Counted from the first letter of the stretch, positions 44,865-54,232 are shown. The stretch is 64,000 nt of DNA from Rhizobium sp. 11515TR (GCF_002277895.1 NZ_CP023000.1:62001-126000), one strand, 5' to 3'. Translations and numbers: made by a program. The notes: generated by a model not told the origin, from the letters alone.

Positions 44865-45253
44865 ATCACCACATCTCCCGTGCTCGAGAAATTGCCACTT
44901 CTGATTATATTAGTGATGTCGAATGTTTTATTGCTAGACTTGGGAAGAAGGAGAACGCACTAGTTTGGTGTAGGCTTAACGCTCTCTGAAGCGTCGGCAT
45001 TTCAAAAGAGACGCCCGTAGTTTTCGATCCAACTTGGAGCACGTCACTGCATGCGTTTGCACTGGCATTCGCAGCCAAGTCTATTGGATAAACCTAGCTG
45101 CGTTCACCGCGAAGAGGCTCTGGATGCGCTGCCGCTTAAAGCCGCTGATATTAATCCATTCAATCGCCGCGAAGGGTCATAGCGAAATACAAAGCTAGGT
45201 GAAATCCCAACGTAAATGGACACGCTTTGCCATTGAAGAGAGCTATCAAGAAT
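44865..45253. other. Gene-free interval
   Basis: No gene, repeat or RNA recognised between the AraC gene and the VapBC operator. Confidence 0.5.
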
Positions 45254-45279
45254 GATATATATTGCTGATATCATATATC
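45254..45279. promoter_or_regulatory. Palindromic operator candidate of the toxin-antitoxin operon
   Basis: GATATAT and ATATATC arms separated by 12 bases, AT-rich, ending ten bases before the antitoxin ATG at 45290. VapB-type antitoxins bind such palindromes to autorepress. Confidence 0.55.
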
Positions 45280-45289
45280 GGAGTTTCTC

Positions 45290-45505
45290 ATGAGAACGTT
45301 GGTGGATATCGGCGACCCAGAAGTCAAAGCGTTGGACCGACTGGCACAGAGGGAAAAAGTGTCAAGGGCGGCCCTGATCCGTAAGGCGATCAATGATTTT
45401 CTAGCTAGGAACAGTACGGAAAGCGCAGCGGATGCATTCGGGCTCTGGGGTGATCGACAGATCGATGGCTTGGCGTATCAGGAAAACATGCGCGGCGAAT
45501 GGTAA
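45290..45505 (+). CDS. vapB: VapB-type ribbon-helix-helix antitoxin
   Basis: A 71-residue protein with an N-terminal ribbon-helix-helix domain (RTLVDIGDPEVKALDRLAQR, VSRAALIRKAINDFLAR) and a C-terminal tail (AFGLWGDRQIDGLAYQENMR) that would wrap the toxin. CGGAG precedes the ATG. The stop overlaps the toxin start by seven bases, the normal coupling of antitoxin and toxin. Confidence 0.85.
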   Translation: MRTLVDIGDPEVKALDRLAQREKVSRAALIRKAINDFLARNSTESAADAFGLWGDRQIDGLAYQENMRGEW

Positions 45506-45864
45506 AGTCTCTCTTCGATACCAATATCTTGATCGACTATCTTAATGCCGTACCGCAAGCGCGCGACGAACTGACAAGATATCGCGAAAAGGCGATTAGC
45601 ATTATTACCTGGATGGAGATTCTCGTAGGCGCTAAGCCAGAGGTGGCGATCGGAACGCGTGCATTCTTGGCGGATTTTGCGGTCGTAGTTGTCGACGGCG
45701 CTATAGCCGAACGAGCGGTATCTTTAAGACAACTGCATCGCATCAAGCTCCCAGATGCTATTATCTGGGCAACGGCCAATGTCCACTCGATGTTGCTGAT
45801 CACCCGAAACACCAAGGATTTCCCACTGGAAATGCCGGACATTCGAGTGCCTTATGAAATCTGA
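45499..45864 (+). CDS. vapC: VapC-type PIN-domain ribonuclease toxin
   Basis: A 121-residue PIN-domain RNase. The acidic metal-binding residues are in place: Asp near the N-terminus (LFDTNILIDY), Glu in ITWMEILVGA, Asp in IKLPDAIIWATA and Asp in TRNTKDF. Family members cleave tRNA or rRNA when free of antitoxin. It overlaps the antitoxin gene by seven bases and is probably functional. Confidence 0.88.
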   Translation: MVKSLFDTNILIDYLNAVPQARDELTRYREKAISIITWMEILVGAKPEVAIGTRAFLADFAVVVVDGAIAERAVSLRQLHRIKLPDAIIWATANVHSMLLITRNTKDFPLEMPDIRVPYEI

Positions 45865-45945
45865 CAGTCTTGTCAGTGAGATAGCAGCTAACGCTTATCA
45901 CCATCGGTTCGTATCCCATCAAGAGCGGGAACCGCGCCTCGGCCG

Positions 45946-47001
45946 TCACAGATGAAAATCGCCGAGCACAATCTTGCCGAACACCCCACCAACCTCCATC
46001 CGACGATGGGCCTCCGAGGCGGCCGAAAGCGGATACACTGCTCCGACGATGAGCTTAAGCTCTTTGCCCATCATCGGCAGAACATGGTCCCTGAACCGCC
46101 GAACCATCGTTCTCTTCTCATCGCGCGATCTGGATTTCATCACAGTTCCCATGAGCTGCAGGTGGTTGTGAAGCATGATGTCGAGGGGGATGATGGCATT
46201 GTCGTCACGCCCTAACAGCCCGACCTGAACAAGCCGGCCGCCCGGTGCCAGGCTTCGGATGTTGCGGGCGAGATAGGACCCGCCGACAAAGTCGATGATC
46301 AGGTCCACCCCGCGTGAGGCCGTCACATCAATGATCTCGGCTTCAAAGTCGACCTTCCTGTAATCGAACACCGCATCCGCGCCGAGGGCCAGGACGTTCC
46401 CGATGTTGTTGCCGGACGCAGTGGCGAGCACAGTGGCGCCTTGGGACTTTGCAAGCTGGACCGCAGCCGATCCGATACCGCCTGCGGCTGCATGGACCAG
46501 AACGGTTTCTTCCGCCGCGATCTTTCCGAGATTTGCTAAGGCCTCCCAGGCTGTCACGAAGCTCTCCATGATAGCGGCTGCATCGGTGAAGGGCATGTCT
46601 GGCGGAATGGCGGCAGCCATGCCGCTGTCGAGCCGCGCATATTGGGCATAGGCGCCGCCGCCGACAATCCCCATGACGCGGTCGTCGATGGCAAAGCCGC
46701 TGACCGCGCTTCCGACCGCGATCACCTCTCCTGCGACCTCAAGGCCGAGAATGCTGCTATCACCGTAGGTCTGAGAGCCGTAGACACCTTCGCGCTGAAG
46801 AAGGTCAGCCCGGTTCACGCCGGCCGCCATCACCTTCACCAGGAGATCGTCCGGGCGCATCTCAGGCATAGGAACATCCGCTAGCCGCAGCACATCGGCG
46901 TTTCCGAAGTCATCGTGCAGCAAACAGCGGAGTTTCGCGACGGTTGTGGTCTCCGCCCGCGGCCTGACGGGCTGCTGCTGCGTCTTCGTAGGTGACCCCA
47001 T
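45946..47001 (-). CDS. Zinc-free quinone oxidoreductase / MDR-family alcohol dehydrogenase-like protein
   Basis: About 351 residues if started at 47001. MDR fold with NADPH-binding site (VLVHAAAGGIGSAAVQLAKS), GVNRADLLQREGVYG and FVGGSYLARNIRSLAPGGRL, typical of the PIG3/quinone oxidoreductase group, lacking zinc ligands. Homologues begin near residue 22 (AKLRCLLHDDFGNADVLRLA), so the true start may be a later non-ATG codon such as TTG near 46923. As annotated it overlaps the upstream SRPBCC-like gene by 92 bp. Reduces a small electrophilic quinone or enone; substrate unknown. Confidence 0.82.
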   Translation of the reverse strand: MGSPTKTQQQPVRPRAETTTVAKLRCLLHDDFGNADVLRLADVPMPEMRPDDLLVKVMAAGVNRADLLQREGVYGSQTYGDSSILGLEVAGEVIAVGSAVSGFAIDDRVMGIVGGGAYAQYARLDSGMAAAIPPDMPFTDAAAIMESFVTAWEALANLGKIAAEETVLVHAAAGGIGSAAVQLAKSQGATVLATASGNNIGNVLALGADAVFDYRKVDFEAEIIDVTASRGVDLIIDFVGGSYLARNIRSLAPGGRLVQVGLLGRDDNAIIPLDIMLHNHLQLMGTVMKSRSRDEKRTMVRRFRDHVLPMMGKELKLIVGAVYPLSAASEAHRRMEVGGVFGKIVLGDFHL

Positions 47002-47422
47002 GCTCTTGAATAAAGCTCATGAAGGCCTCGGTCGGGTGGGCTGTGACCCTGTTCGTATAGCGGGTCCTGCTGTCGTCGATTTTCTCGGCGATCAGTTCCC
47101 AGACGACATTGACTTGGGTTCTGCCGCTGGCGGTGAAGACGTCGGAGATGGAATTCATCCGGCAATAGGCTGGTTCGGCGACCTCGGCGACGTAATGCTG
47201 GACCACGAGGCCCGAGCCGATCTGTTCGACGTTGATCGACATACGACGGCCGTCATCCGTCCAGGTGACGCCGGCTGCGATGTGGTCGGGCGGGCAGCAG
47301 CGCAGGTATTCGGCTTCAGGCAGATTGAAGAGCCAGTCGGCGATGTCGATCTTTTCGAGCGGAACGCCGATCTCTGCAGAATAGGCGGATTGCGAGAGAA
47401 TTTTATCGAGGACCTTGACCAT
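46910..47422 (-). CDS. SRPBCC/START-like small-ligand-binding protein (tentative)
   Basis: A 170-residue protein with a layout suggestive of the SRPBCC helix-grip fold (VLDKILSQSAYSAEIGVPLE, GRRMSINVEQIGSGLVVQHY, NVVWELIAEKIDDSRTRYTN). Family assignment is tentative. CAGAAGGAACACTCCC precedes the ATG at 47422. It is divergent from the LysR gene at 47541 and precedes the quinone oxidoreductase; both are likely targets of that LysR protein. Confidence 0.65.
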   Translation of the reverse strand: MVKVLDKILSQSAYSAEIGVPLEKIDIADWLFNLPEAEYLRCCPPDHIAAGVTWTDDGRRMSINVEQIGSGLVVQHYVAEVAEPAYCRMNSISDVFTASGRTQVNVVWELIAEKIDDSRTRYTNRVTAHPTEAFMSFIQEHGVTYEDAAAARQAAGGDHNRRETPLFAAR

Positions 47423-47501
47423 GGGAGTGTTCCTTCTGTTTGGTGAGCAAACTTGCCCGTTGACGAGAAGGAATGTGTGCCAGATGACCGTGGATGATAA
47501 T

Positions 47502-47515
47502 CAACTGAATAGTTG
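47502..47515. promoter_or_regulatory. Inverted repeat in divergent LysR/SRPBCC promoter region
   Basis: CAACT-GAAT-AGTTG, centred between the divergent starts at 47422 and 47541. Position and symmetry fit a LysR recognition site. Confidence 0.35.
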
Positions 47516-47540
47516 GAACGGTTTTGCGTCGTAGGCAAAG

Positions 47541-48455
47541 ATGAAAGACCCACGCTTCGCCGAACACCTGGCGGTTTATGTTGATGTCGTCCGTGTCGGC
47601 AGCTTCTCGGCTGCGTCTCGGCGTCGGGCTGTCACGCCCTCGGCCATCGTTCGACAGATCGATGCGCTCGAGCAGGACCTGGGCGTGCCGCTCCTCGTCC
47701 GTTCGACCAGGGCACTGTCGCTAACGGATGCGGGGCGTCATCTGTTTGAGCGTGCCCAGCGCCTGCTCGATGATCTAGCCGATACGCATGCCGAGGTAGC
47801 GGCGTTCGATGGCGCCGTCAGCGGTACATTGCGGATTGCCTGCTTCCCGACCTTCGGAAAGCGATATGTCATTCCCGTTCTGGCATCGCTTTCACGGCAA
47901 TACCCAGATTTGCATGTCGAGCTGGATCTGACGGAACGGCTGGCGGACCCGGTCGCGGAGCGCCTGGATCTGGTGGTGAGAATGGGAGAGCTATCGGACA
48001 GCACGCTGATCGCAACCAAACTGGCACCGCACGATCGCATTCTCGTGGCAAGCCCTGGCTATATTGAACAGCACGGTGCGCCGGAAAGCGAAACAGCACT
48101 TCGCAATCATCGCCTTCTCGACAAGCTCCACGGCAACGATCTTCTGGGATGGTCTGCCATTCTCGGCGCACCCACAGGTGACGCCTGCGAGCAGGTCGTC
48201 TTCCGGTCGGACGACTTTGAAGCGCTGAATGGGGCTGCATTGGCCGGAATGGGCATTGCGTTTATGCCAAGCTGGGTTTCCGGGCCGTCCGTCAAGTCAG
48301 GCGATCTTGTACGCCTGCCGCTATCCGGCGAAAGATGGAATGAGAAGCCCTCCGGCATATACCTTTTGCGCGCCCTCCAGGCGCCGCCTGCGAAGGTGAA
48401 GGCATTCACGCAGGCGCTGAAAGATCACATCCGGACCCCGCCGTGCTGGAGCTGA
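47541..48455 (+). CDS. LysR-family regulator (CrgA/DmlR-like)
   Basis: A 304-residue LysR protein: HTH (FSAASRRRAVTPSAIVRQID, ALEQDLGVPLLVRSTRALSL) and effector domain (GTLRIACFPTFGKRYVIPVL, DLVVRMGELSDSTLIATKLA). Divergent from the SRPBCC-like and quinone oxidoreductase genes, which it probably controls. Convergent with the SDR gene at 48475. Confidence 0.9.
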   Translation: MKDPRFAEHLAVYVDVVRVGSFSAASRRRAVTPSAIVRQIDALEQDLGVPLLVRSTRALSLTDAGRHLFERAQRLLDDLADTHAEVAAFDGAVSGTLRIACFPTFGKRYVIPVLASLSRQYPDLHVELDLTERLADPVAERLDLVVRMGELSDSTLIATKLAPHDRILVASPGYIEQHGAPESETALRNHRLLDKLHGNDLLGWSAILGAPTGDACEQVVFRSDDFEALNGAALAGMGIAFMPSWVSGPSVKSGDLVRLPLSGERWNEKPSGIYLLRALQAPPAKVKAFTQALKDHIRTPPCWS

Positions 48456-48474
48456 CGAGCCTGGTTGCAAGCGC

Positions 48475-49254
48475 CTAGAACAGCCAGTCAACCAGCGTTT
48501 CGCCGCCAGAGACCTCAAGTACAGTGCCCGTGACGTAAGGATTGGTCATCAGGAACACGGCGGCGTGACCAACGTCGGCCGGATAACCGATCCGGCGCGC
48601 TGGGAAATTGGCGCGCACCTTTTCACGGACATCTGCCGCATCTGTCGGAGACAAGAAGTTCCAAAGGTCGGTGTCGATAAACCCGGGCCGAATGGTGTTC
48701 ACTCTGATGGGTCCAAGTTCGAGCGCCAACGAGCGGGCCAATGCTTCCACGGCGGCAAACGTCGAGGTGACTGCCGTCATACCGATCTTCGAGCGTGCAG
48801 CGACGCCTCCGGTCAGAAAAGTGATCGACCCATTGGAGGAAAGGTTTGGAGCCGCATATCGCGCGCATGCCCAAGAGCCAAGAAACTTGCTGTTGAGATA
48901 GCTGCGCACGCCTCGCATGTCTTCGTCCATGAATGCACCCCAGCTTCCGTCGGTCGGACCCGCGGCGACGAGCAAATGATCCAGACTGCCGATAGCGTTG
49001 AAAGTGGCCCGTACGGCGTCCTCATCACTGATATCGAGCACCAGCTGCTCGAAGGGCGCCAGCTCTGGATGGTCTGCTATAGATGCTATACGCCGGCTTG
49101 CGACCGTCACACTCGCTCCCGCCGCGTGGGCGGCGAGAGCCATGCCGAGCCCTATTCCGGTTTTCCCGCCGACAACGACCACGCGTTTTCCGGTGAGATC
49201 ATGGGAAGGTGAAGCTGAATCTGGACGCTTCATTTCGTTTTGCGATGTGGTCAT
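48475..49254 (-). CDS. SDR-family protein lacking the catalytic Ser-Tyr-Lys residues
   Basis: A 259-residue Rossmann-fold protein with the glycine-rich cofactor motif shifted to VVVVGGKTGIGLGMAL and otherwise normal SDR landmarks (VLDISDEDAV, LDHLLVAAGP, RVNTIRPGFIDTD). The YxxxK position reads VTSTF (Val162, Phe166) and the Ser position is Thr148, so the usual oxidoreductase triad is absent. It may bind NAD(P) without classic SDR chemistry. It lies 33 bp downstream of the normal SDR gene at 49288 in the same direction. Confidence 0.82.
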   Translation of the reverse strand: MTTSQNEMKRPDSASPSHDLTGKRVVVVGGKTGIGLGMALAAHAAGASVTVASRRIASIADHPELAPFEQLVLDISDEDAVRATFNAIGSLDHLLVAAGPTDGSWGAFMDEDMRGVRSYLNSKFLGSWACARYAAPNLSSNGSITFLTGGVAARSKIGMTAVTSTFAAVEALARSLALELGPIRVNTIRPGFIDTDLWNFLSPTDAADVREKVRANFPARRIGYPADVGHAAVFLMTNPYVTGTVLEVSGGETLVDWLF

Positions 49255-49287
49255 AGAAGTTTCCTACGAAGCGACGTTTCAGATTAA

Positions 49288-50082
49288 TCAAGCGATCTGC
49301 CTGAGCACGCCGCCGTCAACGCGCATGGCGGAACCGGTCGTGCCAGATGCCTGCTCCGAGCACAGGTAGACGACCATGTTGGCGACCTCTTCCGTCGTCG
49401 TGAACCGTTGCAGCAGCGAGGTCGGCCTCATCGTCTTCACGAAATTCAGCTCGGCCTGCTCTTGGGTGATACCTTCGGAGGCCGCAGTCGCTTTCATCCA
49501 GTTCGACATGATCTCCGAACTTGTCGGGCCAGGAAGTACTGAGTTGACCGTCACGCCCGTTCCGGCAACAGTTTCGGCAAGCCCACGCGAAATCGCCAAC
49601 TGCGCCGTCTTTGTCATGCCGTAGTCGATCATGTCCTGCGGGACCGCCAGGGCGGATTCGCTGCTGATGAACACGACCCGACCCCAGCCGCGTTCCGTCA
49701 TCTTAGGCAGATAATGACGTGCTGTACGAACACCGCTCATGACGTTGAGCTGAAACAGGCTCAGCCAGTCTTCGTCGGTGACATCGTAAAACGGCTTGGG
49801 ATTGGCTGTGCCGGCATTGTTGATCAGGATGTCCGCACTGGGAGCTTGGGACGAGAGGATCGCACTGCCGTCCTTCGTCGCAACATCCGCGACTACGCCG
49901 GTGATCTCGACGTTCGGGAATAGCGCCTTGATCTCAGCGACCGCGGTCGCGACCCGGCCCTCGCTGCGGCCGTTGATAACGACTGACGCGCCAGCGCGGG
50001 CCAGACCCTCCGCGATTGCCCGGCCAATGCCGGCGGTGGATCCGGTCACAACTGCGCTGCGGCCTGCAAGTGAAATGTTCAT
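49288..50082 (-). CDS. SDR-family oxidoreductase
   Basis: A 264-residue SDR with cofactor motif VTGSTAGIGRAIAEG, NNAG (LINNAGTANPK), catalytic Ser (VVFISSESALA) and YGMTK. It would oxidise or reduce an alcohol/carbonyl with NAD(P)(H). Same direction as, and 33 bp before, the atypical SDR at 48475; downstream of the LysR gene at 50226. Substrate unknown. Confidence 0.9.
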   Translation of the reverse strand: MNISLAGRSAVVTGSTAGIGRAIAEGLARAGASVVINGRSEGRVATAVAEIKALFPNVEITGVVADVATKDGSAILSSQAPSADILINNAGTANPKPFYDVTDEDWLSLFQLNVMSGVRTARHYLPKMTERGWGRVVFISSESALAVPQDMIDYGMTKTAQLAISRGLAETVAGTGVTVNSVLPGPTSSEIMSNWMKATAASEGITQEQAELNFVKTMRPTSLLQRFTTTEEVANMVVYLCSEQASGTTGSAMRVDGGVLRQIA

Positions 50083-50225
50083 GATCGTTCTTTCTGATTG
50101 CGACGATCATTTTCCCATAGCGCATGTCAGAAATAGCGATAATAAACAAAATCGACATGATATTCATATTCAGACGGAATAATTAGCGACTTCGGGTAGC
50201 GCGACCATGATGCTGCTTCGATGAG

Positions 50226-51116
50226 CTAGAACTGCCCTTCCAGCGAGGCAGCCAAAAAGTCGGTCACGCGTCGGACCCGAGCGGAAACCAACCGGCGTTT
50301 GGGCCACACAAAGTTGATGTCTCTGGTGGCCTGGACGTAGTCGTCGAGGATTGTCACGACGTCCGGATGCCAAAGCTCCCCGACAAGCGACGCCTTTGTG
50401 AACAGGGCAATTCCGACGCCGGCGAGCACACCTGCCCGGATCGTCTCCACACTGTTGGAGGTGAGGTTACCGCGCACAGCCACACTGAAATGACCTTGTG
50501 GTCCGACGAACGGCCAATTCGCTGTCTCCTCGAAGCCGCCGTATACGAGACAATTATGGCGTGCGAGCTCGGCAGGCTCTGAAGGGACCCCGTGCTTTTC
50601 GAAATATTGCCGCGAGCCGACGCACACGAGAGGGGTGCTTGCCACGCGCCTGACGACGGCGTCGGGCTCCTCGACAGCTCCCACTCTTATCACCAGATCG
50701 ACCCGATCCTCGACCATGTCCCGTCGAAGATCTGATAAAACCAGGTCCACCCGGAGATCAGGGTATTCAGCCAGCAACTTCGGAATGATGGGCAGAATGT
50801 GAAGTCGACCGAACGTGGTGGGTACCGCGATGCGGATCGATCCCGACATGTCGGCGCGGCTGCCCATGGCTTCTCGATTGGCGTCTTCGATCTCCTCGAG
50901 CAGAGGTTTCATTCGGTCGAAGTATCTTCGGCCCTGATCCGTCAGGGTGACGTTTCGGGTGCTGCGATTAAAAAGTGCAACGCCGAGGCGATCTTCAAGC
51001 GTGCCGATCGCTTTGCTGACTGCCGGCTGTGACGTACCGGTTCTTCGGGCGGCTGCCGTGAAACCGCCCGTCTCGACGACAGCAAGGAACACCTCAAGCT
51101 CGGAAAGCCGATCCAT
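50226..51116 (-). CDS. LysR-family regulator
   Basis: A 296-residue CrgA/DmlR-type LysR protein: HTH (LEVFLAVVETGGFTAAARRT, GTSQPAVSKAIGTLEDRLGV), effector domain from about residue 90 (SIRIAVPTTFGRLHILPIIP, CLVYGGFEETANWPFVGPQG). It lies 143 bp upstream of the two SDR genes in the same direction. Target unproven. Confidence 0.9.
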   Translation of the reverse strand: MDRLSELEVFLAVVETGGFTAAARRTGTSQPAVSKAIGTLEDRLGVALFNRSTRNVTLTDQGRRYFDRMKPLLEEIEDANREAMGSRADMSGSIRIAVPTTFGRLHILPIIPKLLAEYPDLRVDLVLSDLRRDMVEDRVDLVIRVGAVEEPDAVVRRVASTPLVCVGSRQYFEKHGVPSEPAELARHNCLVYGGFEETANWPFVGPQGHFSVAVRGNLTSNSVETIRAGVLAGVGIALFTKASLVGELWHPDVVTILDDYVQATRDINFVWPKRRLVSARVRRVTDFLAASLEGQF

Positions 51117-51276
51117 CCTAGTACCTCGGGATATCGAAGGTCAGAGAGCGTCCGACCATTCTGGCATCTCGTTTTAAGCTCATATCGGTCCTCATAAGCC
51201 TTCGGATCATGCCGCGATGGCAGTGACGCTTCTTGCGCGCTAGGGGGCCCGGCACGTAAGAAAGGTTCTCCTTGTA

Positions 51277-52179
51277 TCACGGACACTCGGCTCGGATCGC
51301 ATCGATCACGACCCGGTTGGCAGCGGGCATATGCCGCTGTTGAGAGTAACTCAGGAAGAACCCCGGGAATGGCCTGCTCCACTCAAGCAGAAGCGGCACA
51401 AGATTGCCTGCTTCAATGAGGTCAAGGACGGTGTCCTCGATGCAGAATGCGATTCCGGCGCCTTGGGTGGCCAACTGCAGCACGGCGCGCCTGTCATTGA
51501 CGACGATGCCAGCCGGAGGGCTGATCGAAAACCAGCGTCCGTCCTCATAAAACTCCCAGGGAAACGGATGCTGCTGGCCCGGCCAGCGCCAGCAGATGCA
51601 ATCATGAGACAGAAGATCACGCGGTGTTTTCGGGACACCATGCCGAGCGATGTAGTCCGGAGAAGCGACGGCTATTTGCCGAAGCTCACCGCCGAGCGGT
51701 ACCGCAACCATGTCTTGACCGATCACCTCGCCGATCCTTACGGCGATGTCGAAACCGCCTGCGACCGGATCCGTCACTTCATCGTCGAACGTGATGTCCA
51801 ACCGGATCTCAGGGAAATTTCGGCGCAGGTCCGCCAGGACCGGCAAGATGAACTTCTCGCCTGCTGACCGGAAAGAGACGATACGCACGGTTCCGGCGGG
51901 CCGCCCAGCGGCATCCCTGCTCTGCGTGAGCGCCATCTCCATCTCAGCCACGGCGGGCCGCATCCGGTCTCGCAACATGGCTCCCGCTTCCGTCAAGACG
52001 ACCGTGCGGGTGGTCCGTTGAAAAAGCTGCTGTCGAAGATCAGCTTCCAGCGCCCTGACCGTCTGACTGGCAGCTGACGATGTGATGCCGAGCTCGTCGG
52101 CGGCCTTGGAAAAACTCAGTGTCTCAGCAACCGCTAGGAACGTACGGATGCGGGCAAAGTCGGCAGATCTCATGCCCAT
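51277..52179 (-). CDS. LysR-family regulator divergent from SDR pair
   Basis: A 300-residue LysR protein: HTH (FLAVAETLSFSKAADELGIT, SSAASQTVRALEADLRQQLF), effector domain (TVRIVSFRSAGEKFILPVLA, CICWRWPGQQHPFPWEFYED). Divergent from the SDR genes at 52270-53696 with 90 bp between starts, so it is their likely regulator. Confidence 0.9.
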   Translation of the reverse strand: MGMRSADFARIRTFLAVAETLSFSKAADELGITSSAASQTVRALEADLRQQLFQRTTRTVVLTEAGAMLRDRMRPAVAEMEMALTQSRDAAGRPAGTVRIVSFRSAGEKFILPVLADLRRNFPEIRLDITFDDEVTDPVAGGFDIAVRIGEVIGQDMVAVPLGGELRQIAVASPDYIARHGVPKTPRDLLSHDCICWRWPGQQHPFPWEFYEDGRWFSISPPAGIVVNDRRAVLQLATQGAGIAFCIEDTVLDLIEAGNLVPLLLEWSRPFPGFFLSYSQQRHMPAANRVVIDAIRAECP

Positions 52180-52269
52180 TACGAAGCACAGCTACGCAAT
52201 CTTGTAAATATTCTCTGGATTATCGCGCCGTCGTTATCGCCCTAACCTCCGTTGCGAAAGGAGATCGAT

Positions 52270-53007
52270 ATGAACCAGACCTTTGCAAACCAGGTAGCAC
52301 TGGTGACAGGCGCGGCCCGGGGTATCGGACGGGCGACAGTTTTGACACTCCAGTCCAGAGGCGCACGTGTCGTCGCGACCGACGTCAGCGAAACGGTCCA
52401 TGAGCTGGAAGCGGAAAACATCGTCACGTTAACAGGCGACATCGCTGAGGAGCAGACCGCCATCCGAAGCGTCGGCATGGCAATCGAACGCTTCGGTGCC
52501 CTCGACATCCTGATCAACAACGCAGGCCGCACCATGAATCGGGCCTTGATCGATATGAGCGTCACCGACTGGGATGACATCATGTCCGTCAACGCGCGCG
52601 GGACCTTCCTTCACTGTCGTGAAGCCGTCCGCGCCATGCTGGCGGGGCAAGGCGGCGTAATCGTCAACGTTGCGTCAATCGTCGCCCAGGTGGCGATGAA
52701 AGACACCTGCGTCTACGCTGCAAGCAAAGGCGCGATTGCGCAGCTGACGAAGGTCATTGCCGTCGAATGCGGTAGCCAGGGAATTCGCGCCAACGCCGTT
52801 GCTCCCGGCGTCGTCGAAACGGACATTCTCGAGGGCATCGTTTCGGACAGCCGCGCGACGCTGGCAAGCTACGGCTCCGCCCATCCGATCGGGCGGGTCG
52901 GCCAGCCTCAGGACATTGCCGAGGTCATCGCATTCCTCGCCTCTCCCGCATCTGCATTCATGACCGGGTCTCTCGTCATGACGGATGGCGGTTTCACCGC
53001 ATTGTAA
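52270..53007 (+). CDS. SDR-family oxidoreductase
   Basis: A 245-residue classical SDR: VTGAARGIGRATVLTLQS, NNAG, catalytic Ser (VNVASIVAQVA) and YAASK, followed by IRANAVAPGVVETDI. GAAAGGAGATCGAT precedes the ATG. The next SDR gene begins 11 bp after its stop, so the two are one operon, probably under the divergent LysR protein. Confidence 0.9.
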   Translation: MNQTFANQVALVTGAARGIGRATVLTLQSRGARVVATDVSETVHELEAENIVTLTGDIAEEQTAIRSVGMAIERFGALDILINNAGRTMNRALIDMSVTDWDDIMSVNARGTFLHCREAVRAMLAGQGGVIVNVASIVAQVAMKDTCVYAASKGAIAQLTKVIAVECGSQGIRANAVAPGVVETDILEGIVSDSRATLASYGSAHPIGRVGQPQDIAEVIAFLASPASAFMTGSLVMTDGGFTAL

Positions 53008-53018
53008 AGGACAGCAAT

Positions 53019-53696
53019 ATGCCAAGTATTCTTATCATCGGGGCGGAACGCGGCCTCGGCCTTGGCCTTGCCGCGGCACTTAAATCCGACGGCTGGGTGG
53101 TGACTGGGACAGCTCGTCACGGCGCTGACACGACGGCGCTGGAGAAGGTCGCACGCGTTTCGCATGTCGATGTGACGCGTGCCGATCAGATCGATCCACT
53201 GAGGGAAGAGCTTGACGGTCCCTTTGACGTGATCTTTCTGGTCGCCGGCATTTTCGGGCCTTTGCACAATTCTGTTGTCGAAGCGACCGACGCGGAATTT
53301 GCCGAGATCATGCTGACGAACTGCTTTGGCCCCATCCGGTTGGCGCATCGTCTGCTCGATCGTTTGAAGCCGCATGGTACGATCGCCGTCATGTCGTCTC
53401 ATCGTGGCAGCATCGCGCTCAACACCGAGCCCGGACTGAAGCTCGATCTTTACCGGGCCAGTAAGGCCGGCCTCAACATGCTCGCTCGGACGCTTCATGC
53501 AGATCATCCCGATCTGACCGTCCTTTCGATCCATCCAGGCTGGGCGGCGACCGCGATGGGCACTTTGGATGGCACCGTCGAAGCGGAGATCTCGGTAGAG
53601 GAAAGCGTCAATGGTATGGTGGGTGTGCTGAAAGCGCATATGGGGACAGGCGTTAACTTGTATCTCGATTGGCAAGGGCGATCGCTCCCCTGGTAA
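53019..53696 (+). CDS. SDR-family oxidoreductase (short, CsgA-like)
   Basis: A 225-residue SDR: ILIIGAERGLGLGLAAAL, FLVAGIFGP, catalytic Ser (IAVMSSHRGSI) and YRASK, then IHPGWAATAMG. It belongs to the short CsgA/sepiapterin-reductase-like group by layout. Co-transcribed with the SDR gene 11 bp upstream. Substrate unknown. Confidence 0.88.
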   Translation: MPSILIIGAERGLGLGLAAALKSDGWVVTGTARHGADTTALEKVARVSHVDVTRADQIDPLREELDGPFDVIFLVAGIFGPLHNSVVEATDAEFAEIMLTNCFGPIRLAHRLLDRLKPHGTIAVMSSHRGSIALNTEPGLKLDLYRASKAGLNMLARTLHADHPDLTVLSIHPGWAATAMGTLDGTVEAEISVEESVNGMVGVLKAHMGTGVNLYLDWQGRSLPW

Positions 53697-53797
53697 ACAG
53701 TCTCGTGCGGCCGCAGCAGAAACGTCCAAACTGTGCCGGAAAGCCGAGAGCCGGTTCGATTGGCGATGATGCCCCGGCCTCGAAGCGAAGCAACCTT

Positions 53798-54232
53798 TCA
53801 ATTACCCGGCGATCTGAGGTTCGCCAGCTCGTCAGAGATTTCGCCGGCAAGCGATATCGGGCAGCCCCAGTAATCATAGATGCCACCGCGTCCGCTATCC
53901 TGTCCGCAGATCACGAAGACGCCAGTCCCGAACTTGTTCTTCAGATGTGATGCGAGCCAACCAACAAAACCGCTATTGTCTTCGCCTTCAGGGAAATGGA
54001 AGCTGAACATCTTGAACGGCTCACCTCCGTTCGTAATCGGGACCAGCTGGCTCCAGCAATGTTCGTTCCGGATGAGGGCGAGAGCATCAGCCGACACCTT
54101 CGACGGAAATTCTTCCAGAGCGAATTCGACAAAACCATAGGGTTGATCGAATTCTCGCAAGATTGTGCGGGGGAAAAGGCGCCTGAGCCGCGCATCGGTT
54201 TGATCGGATGTTTCGAAGGAGATGTCGACCAT
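53798..54232 (-). CDS. Conserved protein of unknown function (possibly DUF6196)
   Basis: A 144-residue soluble protein (ISFETSDQTDARLRRLFPRT, FSFHFPEGEDNSGFVGWLAS, HLKNKFGTGVFVICGQDSGR, GGIYDYWGCPISL). Resembles a domain-of-unknown-function family, which I recall as DUF6196 with limited certainty. No signal peptide. Convergent with the SDR operon and divergent from the LysR gene at 54348. Confidence 0.72.
   Translation of the reverse strand: MVDISFETSDQTDARLRRLFPRTILREFDQPYGFVEFALEEFPSKVSADALALIRNEHCWSQLVPITNGGEPFKMFSFHFPEGEDNSGFVGWLASHLKNKFGTGVFVICGQDSGRGGIYDYWGCPISLAGEISDELANLRSPGN

Noticed and set aside
44604..44963. 119-codon + strand frame
   Set aside because: Lies antisense to the N-terminal part of the AraC gene; typical shadow of a high-GC gene.
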